This document shows, in pieces, positions 25,001 to 33,079 of a stretch of 64,000 nt of DNA. The position numbers were made by a program, and so were the translations under genes. The notes below the pieces were generated by a model. The model made no database searches and was not told where the DNA came from. It was given only the letters and a program-made list of their open reading frames with translations. The DNA is from Burkholderiales bacterium 39-55-53. Lineage in GTDB: Bacteria > Pseudomonadota > Gammaproteobacteria > Burkholderiales > Burkholderiaceae_C. Every line of letters begins with the position of its first letter. Positions within the stretch are counted from its first letter, which is position 1. The stretch is from contig NCJK01000006.1 in assembly GCA_002282445.1 (NCBI GenBank), positions 1-64,000 of the forward strand, given 5' to 3'.

Positions 25001-26629
25001 AAACGTCTCCCCATAGGCACGCAGCAAAACATCCACCCCCTTGCGCTCAAAGGCCGACGAGACATGCAGGAATCTGAAGCGCCCGTCGCTTGAACCCCTC
25101 TTAACAGAAGGATCCATCTCAGCCGCGCCACGCACACCCAAAGGGACGACAAATATTGGCCGGTCGCACCCCGAGTGCCTCAGCACACGCTTAACGAAAC
25201 GACTCGCGACTAGCACCCCATCGGACCCAGAGTTAAGGAGATCGACGACCGCCTTGGGGACCAGCGACTCCTCCCAGAAGAACATCACCAGACGAAGCTG
25301 TGACGCCTCGGGATCCGACATCGGCGGGTAGTGGTGGACGAGGGAGACGACGCAAGAGCCCTCGGGGAGGGCTCGCCCCACCATCTGCTCAAGGGCATTT
25401 GTAGACACAGACTTGGGGGTGAAGCCCTGGCCGTGCCAGGGAACAAAACGCAGGCGCCCTTGGCTGAGCTGATCCAACTCAGTCGCGAGTGACCTGTTCA
25501 CCTCAGCGAGGCTGTAGTGCCCCTCCAGGTGCCCCGTCAACCGCCACCAGAGCTCTGGACCACCCTGCGCGGCCTCCAAAAGCCTAGGCGCAAGGGCGTG
25601 CTTGCCGAGCACATTCTCGTGCCAGTAAGTGAACCTAGGCTTCGACGGGCCATGGGACGAGCTTTGGAAACTTCCCTCGAGTGAAACCGAAGAGTCATGA
25701 CCGGGCCCAGCATCTTTGGCCTCAGGCCCCCCTAACTTATGACGGGCTACTTTTTTTTTTAGGGCCCTGAGGGCCCTAGCAACCAAACGCAGTGGACGCG
25801 TTAGCCTCCAAGAAAGGCTGTTTACAACCGCGTCAAGCTCGGACCTGAATTTCTCTGCCTGCTCTAGCTCATGTGATGCAGTCACGACCTCTTCTTTGAA
25901 GGCCCTTAAGTCAAGCTGGCTCTTCTCCAAAGCTAGGCGCAGCCTTTCTTGTTCAGCCGGCACGAAGTCATCAAAGACATTGGGGGGGGCAACAAAGTGC
26001 TCAGCCAACGACATACGCTCGTCAGCCACGTAGTAACGGTTCAAACCGTCGAACCACACAAAGCGGTAACCGGAGTCCGTCAGCAAGGGCTCCCACCCGA
26101 GCTCTAGATCCTGAGAGTTAGGCTTGGTGGCCTCAACAACCACAAGCCAGGGACGCCACCTAGTGAGGTCTATGCCCTGAAGCACCGAGGCCTCAAAGCC
26201 CTCCACGTCGACCTTCAAGAAGTGAATCTGCTCGGGGGCATGAGCCGCCAAAATCGTATCGAGCCGTTGAACTGGCACCCGACACTGTCGAACCACGCCT
26301 CCAGCAGCTCGTCGCGCCTCCGCCACCTCCAAGGAGGCAGTGGCAAGCCCGCGAACGTCTGAGTCGTAAAGATCAATTTCCCCTTCCTGCGCACCAGCAG
26401 CGACTTGCAGATTCACGTCTCGCAGGCGCACGCGCGCAAGCTCCTCGTAGTGCTCCCGCAGCGGCTCGATGTTGATGCCTGACCAACCCCTATCGTAGAA
26501 GGACTTAGTCACCGAGTCGTGACTCGGGTGGTTCGCCCCAACGTCGACATAAAAGCCACCACGAACATGCCTCAGTGCACGCCAAAGCAACACATCTTCC
26601 CGGTTTTGCGCGTGGGAAATAAAGGTCAT
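22064..26629 (-). CDS. FkbM methyltransferase / coiled coil / triple glycosyltransferase fusion
   Basis: This is an exceptionally large 1521-residue protein. Residues 1-220 form an FkbM-type SAM methyltransferase (VDVGAN near 28, KVDVEG near 139). Residues about 225-275 are a charged helix with coiled-coil character, followed by WRLTRPLRLVARALRALKKK. Three GT-B units follow: about 340-760 (TRGEGFGLPQARAL), 770-1130 (SPWHTTCGIAEYAQ) and 1150-1521 (VGTVEPRKGHAQ, MAEGFGLPLVEAA). The last unit resembles WbdA-type mannosyl/rhamnosyl polymerases. I infer that one chain extends the D-rhamnan and methyl-caps it, the cap being read by Wzt. The gene contains C8 and A10 tracts beside the coiled coil. 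Its start overlaps the wzt stop (ATGA). Confidence 0.8.
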   Translation of the reverse strand: MTFISHAQNREDVLLWRALRHVRGGFYVDVGANHPSHDSVTKSFYDRGWSGINIEPLREHYEELARVRLRDVNLQVAAGAQEGEIDLYDSDVRGLATASLEVAEARRAAGGVVRQCRVPVQRLDTILAAHAPEQIHFLKVDVEGFEASVLQGIDLTRWRPWLVVVEATKPNSQDLELGWEPLLTDSGYRFVWFDGLNRYYVADERMSLAEHFVAPPNVFDDFVPAEQERLRLALEKSQLDLRAFKEEVVTASHELEQAEKFRSELDAVVNSLSWRLTRPLRLVARALRALKKKVARHKLGGPEAKDAGPGHDSSVSLEGSFQSSSHGPSKPRFTYWHENVLGKHALAPRLLEAAQGGPELWWRLTGHLEGHYSLAEVNRSLATELDQLSQGRLRFVPWHGQGFTPKSVSTNALEQMVGRALPEGSCVVSLVHHYPPMSDPEASQLRLVMFFWEESLVPKAVVDLLNSGSDGVLVASRFVKRVLRHSGCDRPIFVVPLGVRGAAEMDPSVKRGSSDGRFRFLHVSSAFERKGVDVLLRAYGETFDGDDAVELYLKTFANPHHDIGRQVSEWRAGLTNPPPVTLDVSELNEGEMDALYRSASAMVLPTRGEGFGLPQARALAMGTPLITTAGGGQSDFASLEFAGLVPYRCAPSRSHVNEGDAHWLEPDAHLLGVHMESVWNRARNVVNQEELGPLLASSERQGDAPRWMAERYGWGECALHVDAIARRLLQAPATQSRRQRLAVVSPWHTTCGIAEYAQALFAGWQEHFDVRVYCDHRTTADPSQSLFVPSWVVGRQSGVLELLDALCQQAESGLLDVLCVQHQQSLFLLTDEVCTALGRIRAHGVRVIVELHSTLPMVREGRIGRVAAQALRGLDLVVVHKVDDVNCMLGLGLAENVMCLPLAVASLDAPLPESARDRFGFAQADLVLGCFGILWPHKGVEAVVRSMPLLAQASGRRVKLLAVTAVIDEASSQTLAECQSVAQALGVETDIVWVTDFLPLEESLRCLGVADVQLFVYGPTRESASGAVTVGLATHRPVLVSPQEIFSDLSACTYRLEGTQPSDVVRGVTELLASPHTESTVYANQRSWLASRSWSHASQRLRAAIRGLDEDRRHPQVFESPNFESDPELVPERMQGSKRGLLVDVTQIAKHDTGTGIQRVVRNILREWLLSPPKGYEVLPVRFDEASGAYCHARAFTGGVARANGPELGVEPVRVGVGDVFVGLDLTAHLFPAAEALLTRWRVSGVRVCYVVYDIIPLQHPELAYPGTPEAFGHWARSLRRQCDRAVCISRSVADELRLWWCAHTEEGALPEISHFRLGAGLEHAGGVAPEPGEGGVGVASESVRQAELSGAVLMVGTVEPRKGHAQALDAFEVLWAGGGSAPLVIAGAAGWDVGPLCDRIRSHPELGRRLFWFESADDASLAHLYANCAGLLMASMAEGFGLPLVEAAHHGLPILARDIDVFREIAGPFATYFGTEDAHGLRDDLAAWLGVVERGEAPQSSGVKATSWQESAAQLLAEVL
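25751..25760 (-). repeat. A10 homopolymer in the fusion glycosyltransferase gene
   Basis: Ten T on the + strand read as A10 in the gene and encode Leu-Lys-Lys-Lys at about residues 290-293, just after the coiled-coil region. Such a tract is prone to replication or transcriptional slippage, and it stands out in a GC-rich gene. Confidence 0.8.
25982..25989 (-). repeat. C8 homopolymer in the fusion glycosyltransferase gene
   Basis: Eight G on the + strand read as C8 in the gene (Ala-Pro-Pro, about residue 214) at the boundary between the methyltransferase and the coiled coil. Tracts of this type can vary in length. Confidence 0.75.
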
Positions 26630-27849
26630 ACTTCCTCAATCCTTATCACTGGCTCGGCCCAGACCAAGCCCTCGAAAGTTGTTTTATCAACATTGACAAC
26701 CTTAAAGATTAAGGCAAGGTCTTTCCACTCGTAGTTAGCCCCGATGTGCGACCCCTCATCAACGAGCGCAGTTTGCACTGAAAATGACCCCTCACCTAGG
26801 TTGACAGGAAACTCGATCAAAAACTTGTACCGAGTCCCTGCCCTCACACCGACCAAGGCTTGCTTGGTCAGCCAAGTATTCGTGCCGTACATCACCTGTC
26901 CGAGCCTGTTCTTGATGCCGTAACCTAGCACCAGAGTCGGCAGGTCCTTGTTCACGAGCACGACGACCTCCAGCCGCGCGAGGGAGCCTATGTGCAGCTC
27001 CTCCAAACGCTCACCTGCTTGGTCTAAAAGCCTCACCGTTTGGACGATGGCCTCCAGTGAGCCCGAACGGGTTGACACCGCCCCTTCCTGGATCTGGGTT
27101 TGCTGAACAGAGTCCGCCGCGTCTGGCGAGAGCAGTGCGTTGTAGTAGTCCATGACGAGCTCAGGCGGCCCGTCCTTGACCACCTCACCATTGGAGAGCA
27201 GTATGGCCCTGTCGCAGATGGCCTGTATCGCGTTGCGGTCGTGACTCACGAGCAGCAGCGTCGTGCCCTGCTTAGCGAACTCCCTGATCCGCTCAAAGCT
27301 CTTGTGCTGGAAGTACGCATCGCCAACAGACAGCGCCTCATCGACGATCAAAACATCGGGCCGCACGCAAGTGGCAACCGCAAAGGCCAGCCTGACCTGC
27401 ATGCCACTGGAGTAGACCCGCACGGGCATATGGATGTACTCACCGATCTCCGCGAAGGCTTCGATCTCAGGCATGAGCTCTAGCATCTGCTGGGCACTCA
27501 CCCCCATCAACTGGCCCGCCATGACGGCATTTTGGCGTCCAGTGAAGTCTGGGTGAAAGCCCATGCCCAACTCCAACAGTGCGGCAACCTTGCCCCGTAT
27601 CTCGACGCTACCTGTGGTGCAGTGGCTGGTGCCGGTGATGAGCTTGAGTAGGGTGCTCTTGCCGGCACCGTTGAGCCCAACGATGGCAACGGCCTGACCG
27701 GCCTCAACCTCAAAGCTGATGTCTCGCAGGACCCACCGAAGATGATATCTCGCCCGTCCATTAGGCAACAGCCACTCAGCCAAGCGCGCCCAGCGGCTAG
27801 GGTACTGCCTGTAGGCTTTTCCGACCTGAATGACCTTGATACTTCCCAT
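26626..27849 (-). CDS. wzt: Polysaccharide ABC exporter ATPase with carbohydrate-binding tail (Wzt-like)
   Basis: The protein has 407 residues. The N-terminal ATPase carries Walker A GLNGAGKSTLLKL, signature YSSGMQVRLAFA, and Walker B DVLIVDEALSVGD. Residues about 260-407 form an extra beta-sandwich domain like the Wzt C-terminal domain that recognises the capped non-reducing end of O9a/O8-type polysaccharides. This agrees with a methyl-capping enzyme next door. AAGGA lies before the ATG at 27849. It works with Wzm (14846-15769). Confidence 0.9.
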   Translation of the reverse strand: MGSIKVIQVGKAYRQYPSRWARLAEWLLPNGRARYHLRWVLRDISFEVEAGQAVAIVGLNGAGKSTLLKLITGTSHCTTGSVEIRGKVAALLELGMGFHPDFTGRQNAVMAGQLMGVSAQQMLELMPEIEAFAEIGEYIHMPVRVYSSGMQVRLAFAVATCVRPDVLIVDEALSVGDAYFQHKSFERIREFAKQGTTLLLVSHDRNAIQAICDRAILLSNGEVVKDGPPELVMDYYNALLSPDAADSVQQTQIQEGAVSTRSGSLEAIVQTVRLLDQAGERLEELHIGSLARLEVVVLVNKDLPTLVLGYGIKNRLGQVMYGTNTWLTKQALVGVRAGTRYKFLIEFPVNLGEGSFSVQTALVDEGSHIGANYEWKDLALIFKVVNVDKTTFEGLVWAEPVIRIEEV

Positions 27850-27893
27850 GAATTTCCTTCGATAACACCACTGCAAGCATGAGGCTAAGGGGC

Positions 27894-29174
27894 TCAATAG
27901 CCCCAAGTCTTTCTGTAGCTCAGCTGCAACGACCTGGCCTCGTACTCAAAGAGCTTGACGTTTTCTTGGTTGCGCTGGTGTCTTGCCTCTAAGGACCACA
28001 GCTCGGTCTTGCTTTGGGGCAACAAGAGCGCGACAGAGGTCGTTGAGATCAACTGGTTACGGGCCTCGTCGATGAGACCAGGGGAGTAAGCCTGCGAGCC
28101 TCGCCAAGACTGCGCATCCCAGGCCAACTTGAAAAAGACGCTCTTGTCTCTCAGCATTCCCATCACTTGGAGCAAGTTAAATCCAAGTCTGTTGCCGCTC
28201 TTGTCACCCCCCGGACGAGTCTCTTTTGCAGAGTCCGTTGAATGTTGCGCATAAACCTCGAGCCTCGAGCCGACCCACTCGCGGCTCAACGATAGCTGCA
28301 AGTCCCTTGGTCTGGCAGACATGTTTGCATAAGCGGTGTAATCGACCTGACTGGCGGCAACACCCAAAATCAAATCCCAACCAGGAAGTGGCTGTGCTCG
28401 TGGCCTGAGGCCAAGGCGCAGCCTCGTGCTTCGCTGAAAAGGCGCGCCTCCGAGTGTCGCCTGAGCTAGCCCCGCGCCCCAGTCGAGTCGGCCAAACTCC
28501 GTGTGCTGTGGAATCGAAGTATCTAGACCCACGCTCAACACATTGAGCGATTTGAGTTGGTCGTTGTCCCTCTGCTGAAAGCTTAGTTGGGCATTCGCAC
28601 CAGCCCCCGGGCTGGCAAGCCTGAGGGCCCCACTGATCTGCGTGTAAGCATCGGGCGTCTTGCCATACTGGGGCAAGAGCTGCACGGGAACAGGACCGAC
28701 CGCACTTGGAAGTTCAAGACTCAGGCTACTCACACCTTGATTCATGTTGCTGGTGTGACCACGCGCCACCTCAAGCTCAACCTCACGCATTGCCGACTCT
28801 TGTAAGCAACCTCGAGAACGGCCCTGGTTGATGACAGCCCTTAGCGACAAGGGAGGACTAAAGCGCGCCTCGATCTCGTCCCAGATCTGGTTTGCCCTGT
28901 CGACGTCGCCGAGCTGGCAATGGATCAGGCTCAGGTCCAGCCACGCGCCGGCATTGTTCGGATTTAACTCAACCGCTTTTTCCATGAGCAGCTTGGCTTG
29001 AAATATGTCGCTCCTTGCGAGATAGCCGAGGCCCTGCTGGTAAACCTCCTCACCCTTTGGGCTTGTTGAATCTTGTGCATGTGCACAAAAGGAATAGAGG
29101 CACAACACAAACAACACCAGCCATGACCTCACGGCTTGCGCCAAGCCAGACTGCTGGCCTACAATCAGTCTCAT
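27894..29174 (-). CDS. Exported TPR protein with outer-membrane-like C-terminus
   Basis: This 426-residue protein starts MRLIVGQQSGLAQAVRSWLV, a signal peptide cut after CAHAQ. TPR-like repeats lie at about residues 40-125 (LLMEKAVELNPNNAGAWLDL). The C-terminal 270 residues have alternating polar/hydrophobic strands typical of an outer-membrane barrel, ending in SLQLSYRKTWGY (terminal aromatic). It may sense or help export the polymer. Its start overlaps the FecR start on the other strand, leaving no space between the genes. No clear ribosome site is visible. Confidence 0.6.
   Translation of the reverse strand: MRLIVGQQSGLAQAVRSWLVLFVLCLYSFCAHAQDSTSPKGEEVYQQGLGYLARSDIFQAKLLMEKAVELNPNNAGAWLDLSLIHCQLGDVDRANQIWDEIEARFSPPLSLRAVINQGRSRGCLQESAMREVELEVARGHTSNMNQGVSSLSLELPSAVGPVPVQLLPQYGKTPDAYTQISGALRLASPGAGANAQLSFQQRDNDQLKSLNVLSVGLDTSIPQHTEFGRLDWGAGLAQATLGGAPFQRSTRLRLGLRPRAQPLPGWDLILGVAASQVDYTAYANMSARPRDLQLSLSREWVGSRLEVYAQHSTDSAKETRPGGDKSGNRLGFNLLQVMGMLRDKSVFFKLAWDAQSWRGSQAYSPGLIDEARNQLISTTSVALLLPQSKTELWSLEARHQRNQENVKLFEYEARSLQLSYRKTWGY
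29073..29088. promoter_or_regulatory. Inverted repeat upstream of the FecR-domain gene
   Basis: TTGTGCA-TG-TGCACAA is a perfect inverted repeat lying inside the start of the TPR gene, 85 bases before the FecR ATG. The spacing is not CRP-type. Candidate operator only. Confidence 0.3.
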
Positions 29175-30477
29175 GGATAACCGTTCAATCTCGACATGGA
29201 AACTTGCAACGCGCACATTGGTAGTTGCGCTTGGACTGACGCTTGCCTTTTTAGCCCGTGCCGAGCCCTCGGCAGTTGAGGTGGGTCGAGTCTTACAGGC
29301 TGTTGGAAAAGCATTTGTGGGCGGGGAGTTGGCCCAGAAAGGCACCCCTGTAATCGAGGGAGCACAGCTCTCAACAGGAGCCGATGGGTACTTGTACATT
29401 CAGACAATTGATAACGGTTTTCTAATTCTACGTCCTAGAACAGAGGCCAGTGTTCCTCTATACCGAGTTGACCCAAAATCTCCTGCTGACAGCAAATTCA
29501 AGTTTGAGCTCAAGAGTGGCGTCGCGCGCAGCGTCTCGGGCAGTGCTGTTGCACCGGCGCGTGGCAACTATCGATTCAACACACCCATAGCAGCGATTGG
29601 CGTCTTGGGCACGGACTTCACTGTCTCAACCGATGCTGAGACTTCAAAAATCATTGTTTCAAGTGGTGGTGTGATCGTCAGCGGGATAGGCCCTGGCTGT
29701 AGCGCAGAGAGCCTCGGGCCTTGCAACGTTTCATCAGGCCAGCGCCTGCTGGCAAGCCAGACAGGTGTTGCACTTGAGGTCAAACGAGGGACGATGCTAC
29801 CCCAAGCCATCAAGGACATGACTCAGAACCCTGACAGTGTCGCCCCCCCACGTGCCGACGAGCCTGCAAAAAAGGGCACCGACCAGACACTTATTGAGAG
29901 CTCACTGAACACTCAAAAAGTCTCATTGCTGCAGGATGCTAGGCTCGCAAAACTCAATACGCCACAAGCCATTATCTGGGGCCGCTGGCAAGCCCTTGCC
30001 GATCAAGCCGCTGACCTAAACCTAGTCGGCGCGATGGACCAAGCAAAGCTCTTCGGACTGTCCCCTCACTTTGCAGCCTTGAGGTCCAACAATGCGCAGT
30101 GGCTCATGCCGCAAGAAACGCTGGTTGACTTTCGGTTGTCCGATTACCGCGCACAGATCTTAGATGCGAACAACTCTGCGCCCCAAGCTGCGAGCATTGA
30201 GAACGGAAAACTTCAGGTCAATTTTGCGAATCAGTCCTTCAACACATCTTTTGACCTGCGCTCCAGCAATCAGAAGATCAACCTCTACGCCAATGGTGTT
30301 GTTGGTACTAACGGGTCTTTGTCCAACTCCAGCCAGTTTGCGATTGACAGTAATACGTATGTTCAGGGCGTGCTTGCAAACCCTATCGGTCAGTCAGGGC
30401 AGCTTGCGGGCTATGTCTTCCAAAGTCGCTTAGACGCATCACGAGTTGCCAGCGGCGCCACACTGTGGGCGCGCTAA
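29173..30477 (+). CDS. FecR-domain periplasmic protein
   Basis: This 434-residue protein has an N-terminal signal (KLATRTLVVALGLTLAFLARAE), a FecR domain over about residues 55-200 (GYLYIQTIDNGFLILRPRTE, PIAAIGVLGTDFTV), then a long region without known motifs. FecR domains often occur near CHASE2 cyclases and TPR proteins, and all three are present here. It may be a periplasmic sensor or scaffold for the polysaccharide machinery; no sigma factor is nearby, so a FecI-type system is unlikely. It is the only + strand gene within the locus. Confidence 0.75.
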   Translation: MDNRSISTWKLATRTLVVALGLTLAFLARAEPSAVEVGRVLQAVGKAFVGGELAQKGTPVIEGAQLSTGADGYLYIQTIDNGFLILRPRTEASVPLYRVDPKSPADSKFKFELKSGVARSVSGSAVAPARGNYRFNTPIAAIGVLGTDFTVSTDAETSKIIVSSGGVIVSGIGPGCSAESLGPCNVSSGQRLLASQTGVALEVKRGTMLPQAIKDMTQNPDSVAPPRADEPAKKGTDQTLIESSLNTQKVSLLQDARLAKLNTPQAIIWGRWQALADQAADLNLVGAMDQAKLFGLSPHFAALRSNNAQWLMPQETLVDFRLSDYRAQILDANNSAPQAASIENGKLQVNFANQSFNTSFDLRSSNQKINLYANGVVGTNGSLSNSSQFAIDSNTYVQGVLANPIGQSGQLAGYVFQSRLDASRVASGATLWAR

Positions 30478-30545
30478 TCTAGTCCGAAGTGTGGACAGCT
30501 ATCTCGGCTGGCACGCAAAGAAGTCTCGTTCACAGAAGTCTGAGC

Positions 30546-31931
30546 CTAGTAGGCGTTCTTATGAAAAAAGCCTTTAATCACAGTAAGTACGATGATCTTC
30601 AAGTCGAGTGCCAGTGACATGTTCTCTATGTAATACAGGTCCATCTCCACGCGCCTCTCCATCTTTTCCATTCGATCGATCTCACCCCTGTACCCATTGA
30701 CCTGCGCCCAGCCGGTGATGCCTGGCTTGACCTTGTGGCGCAGCATGTAGCGAGGAACGTGTACCTTGTAGTATTCGTTGTGGACAACAGAGTGTGGGCG
30801 CGGCCCAACGATCGACATCTTCCCTTGCAGGACATTTATGAACTGTGGCAGCTCATCCAGACTGCTTCTGCGCAAGAACCTACCCAAAGGTGTGACCCTC
30901 GGATCGTCACGGGTAGCCGGTGTTACTTGCTCTGCACCCTCTGAGTGCTGGACCATGGTTCTGAACTTATAGACATTGATACGCCGCCCGTTCCAGCCAT
31001 GGCGCTGCTGTTTGAAGATCACCGGCCCGCCCATGCTGACTTTGATAGCAAGTGCAATGCCAAACATCAACGGGCTGATCAAGACCAAGATGATCGAGGC
31101 GAGGACCTTGTCCTCGATCTCCTTGAGCATCCAACTCATCCCCGAGTTCGAGGCTGAGGAGATGTCCAACATCGGGATCCCGAGCATCTCACTCACGCCA
31201 TGGTTCATCAGGCGCAGCGAGAACCAATCAGGGACAAGTCGTATATTTGCCGTGCTCTGACCAAGCGCTTCTAGGGCGACTTGAACACGTCGTTCCTCAC
31301 TCATGGGCAAGCAGATCCAGACCTCCTGAGGGCCACGCTCCCCCATAACCTGCAACTGCTCGGCGAGCTGCTCAGGCTGCACCTGCCCCACCACACGCAG
31401 CCCGCTAAAGGGGGATGCTGCGATGATCCTGATCACCTCGTCACTGGTGGCACTGTGGCCAACGATCAACAGTGTGCGGTAGTTGTAGCCGCGCCCCCTC
31501 AGGGAGCGCAAGAGGTAGTAGGCAAAGAGCCTGATAACCGACAACGCGACGAACGTGCCAATGCCAAACAAGAGGAACCACCCCCTCGACACGTGCGTGG
31601 ACGACTTACTCAAGAAGAGGACGACGATCTCGACCATAAGAACAGCCATCCAGACCTTGGACCACGTCCCAAGCAGCGCCAAAATCTTGTTAAGCCGCCA
31701 CGACCGGTAAAGCCGGTCAAACTGAAACGCGAGTAGGAGGATGGGCGCACCTACCAGTAGCCAGTATGTGGACGGCATCTCGTGGGGCAAGAGGAACGCG
31801 TCAAGGTAGAACCAGTAGGCAAAGACTGCCACGACGTTGATCACAACCACGTCAGCGGCCATGGCAAGGTATGCCATCAGCGGGGACGACAACCGCAGGC
31901 GTGATCGTGGGTTTGACTCGAGGGAGCTCAT
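30546..31931 (-). CDS. Undecaprenyl-phosphate sugar-1-phosphate transferase (WcaJ/WbaP type)
   Basis: This 461-residue initiating enzyme has four N-terminal helices, a CoA-binding-like middle domain ([18 protein letters not shown]), a fifth helix and the catalytic domain (VYKFRTM, then [38 protein letters not shown]). It transfers a hexose-1-phosphate, most likely glucose, to undecaprenyl phosphate to prime the glycan. The length is normal. It lies between FecR (convergent) and a glycosyltransferase gene 11 bases upstream. Confidence 0.9.
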   Translation of the reverse strand: MSSLESNPRSRLRLSSPLMAYLAMAADVVVINVVAVFAYWFYLDAFLLPHEMPSTYWLLVGAPILLLAFQFDRLYRSWRLNKILALLGTWSKVWMAVLMVEIVVLFLSKSSTHVSRGWFLLFGIGTFVALSVIRLFAYYLLRSLRGRGYNYRTLLIVGHSATSDEVIRIIAASPFSGLRVVGQVQPEQLAEQLQVMGERGPQEVWICLPMSEERRVQVALEALGQSTANIRLVPDWFSLRLMNHGVSEMLGIPMLDISSASNSGMSWMLKEIEDKVLASIILVLISPLMFGIALAIKVSMGGPVIFKQQRHGWNGRRINVYKFRTMVQHSEGAEQVTPATRDDPRVTPLGRFLRRSSLDELPQFINVLQGKMSIVGPRPHSVVHNEYYKVHVPRYMLRHKVKPGITGWAQVNGYRGEIDRMEKMERRVEMDLYYIENMSLALDLKIIVLTVIKGFFHKNAY

Positions 31932-31942
31932 ATCTTCTTTTT

Positions 31943-33079
31943 CTAGGCCAAGCGCGCAGCCATGAACTCGTCCACCTTCTGATTGACGAAGGCCGAGAAC
32001 TCTAGCCTGAATCGTCCTTGAGAGAAGCGCAGGGCATTCTCACGGCACGCTGCCCCATTAATCTTTGTTTGCTCAAACTTGAGCACGGCGTCAATGATGG
32101 CGTCCACACTCTGCTCGGCAAAGAAAACGGCTGTAGGCTGTGCGGCGTCGATCCCGCACAGGGTTTCTGTTGCCCCCCCTTTGGCAAAGGCGATCACAGG
32201 TGTGCCGCAGGCCTGAGCCTCGAGAGGGGCGATGCCAAAATCCTCCTCCGCAGCAAAGACAAATGCGCGTGCTTGTTGGAGGTGCATCTTCAAGACATCG
32301 CTGGGCTGGTGTCCTAGTAACTCGACATTGGGGCCAGCCATTTTCTTGCAGCGCTCAAAATCTGGGCCGTCACCAATAATGACGAGCCGCTTGTCCGGCA
32401 TCTTTGAAAACGCCTCAGCGATGAGAGGGACCATCTTGTAGGGGACCATCCTCGAGGCGGTCACGTAATAGTCCTGCTTTTGAAGGATGAACTCAAAGTT
32501 GTCAGTGTCAACCGGCGGGTAGATCACCACCGAGTCCCGGCGGTATGTTTTGCTGATGCGACGCGCAATGAACTTAGAGATGGCGATGAAATGATCGACC
32601 CCGTTTGCGGTGCGTAAGTCCCAAATTCTGAAGCGGTGAAGCAGCCACCTAGCGGCCCAGCTCTTGATGCCAACGCTGAGGCCTGCCTCCCTCAGGTACT
32701 GGGCCTGCAGGTCCCATGCGTATCGAACGGGGGTGTAGCAAAGGCAAATATGCAATTGGTCTGGCGAGACCAGCACACCCTTTGCGACTGCGTGTGAGCT
32801 AGAGATCACGAGGTCGTAGCCAGACAAGTCCAGCTGCTCGATGGCCAAGGGCATGAGCGGAAGATAATGCCGGTACTTTTTTTGAGCCCAAGGCAGCCCC
32901 TGAATAAAGGTAGTCTTGACGCTGTGCCCGCCCAGGAAGGCCCTGTCTTTTGACGGGACAAAATCGACGGTGCTGAACACCTCTGCGCCTGGGTAGCAGA
33001 GCAGCATCTGCTCTAAGACTCGTTCAGCGCCAGCGTATGTGACCAGCCAATCATGAACAATCGCGACCTTCAAACTCAC
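31943..33079 (-). CDS. Glycosyltransferase family 4 (WbaZ-like)
   Basis: This 378-residue GT-B enzyme starts MSLKVAIVHDWLVTYAGAER, with the SSSHAVAKG and CYTPVRYAWDLQAQYL strings seen in mannosyltransferases of the WbaZ group. The C-terminal donor site reads EEDFGIAPLEAQACGTPVIA. It probably adds an early mannose or rhamnose residue on the primed lipid. It overlaps manC by 4 bases. Confidence 0.85.
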   Translation of the reverse strand: MSLKVAIVHDWLVTYAGAERVLEQMLLCYPGAEVFSTVDFVPSKDRAFLGGHSVKTTFIQGLPWAQKKYRHYLPLMPLAIEQLDLSGYDLVISSSHAVAKGVLVSPDQLHICLCYTPVRYAWDLQAQYLREAGLSVGIKSWAARWLLHRFRIWDLRTANGVDHFIAISKFIARRISKTYRRDSVVIYPPVDTDNFEFILQKQDYYVTASRMVPYKMVPLIAEAFSKMPDKRLVIIGDGPDFERCKKMAGPNVELLGHQPSDVLKMHLQQARAFVFAAEEDFGIAPLEAQACGTPVIAFAKGGATETLCGIDAAQPTAVFFAEQSVDAIIDAVLKFEQTKINGAACRENALRFSQGRFRLEFSAFVNQKVDEFMAARLA

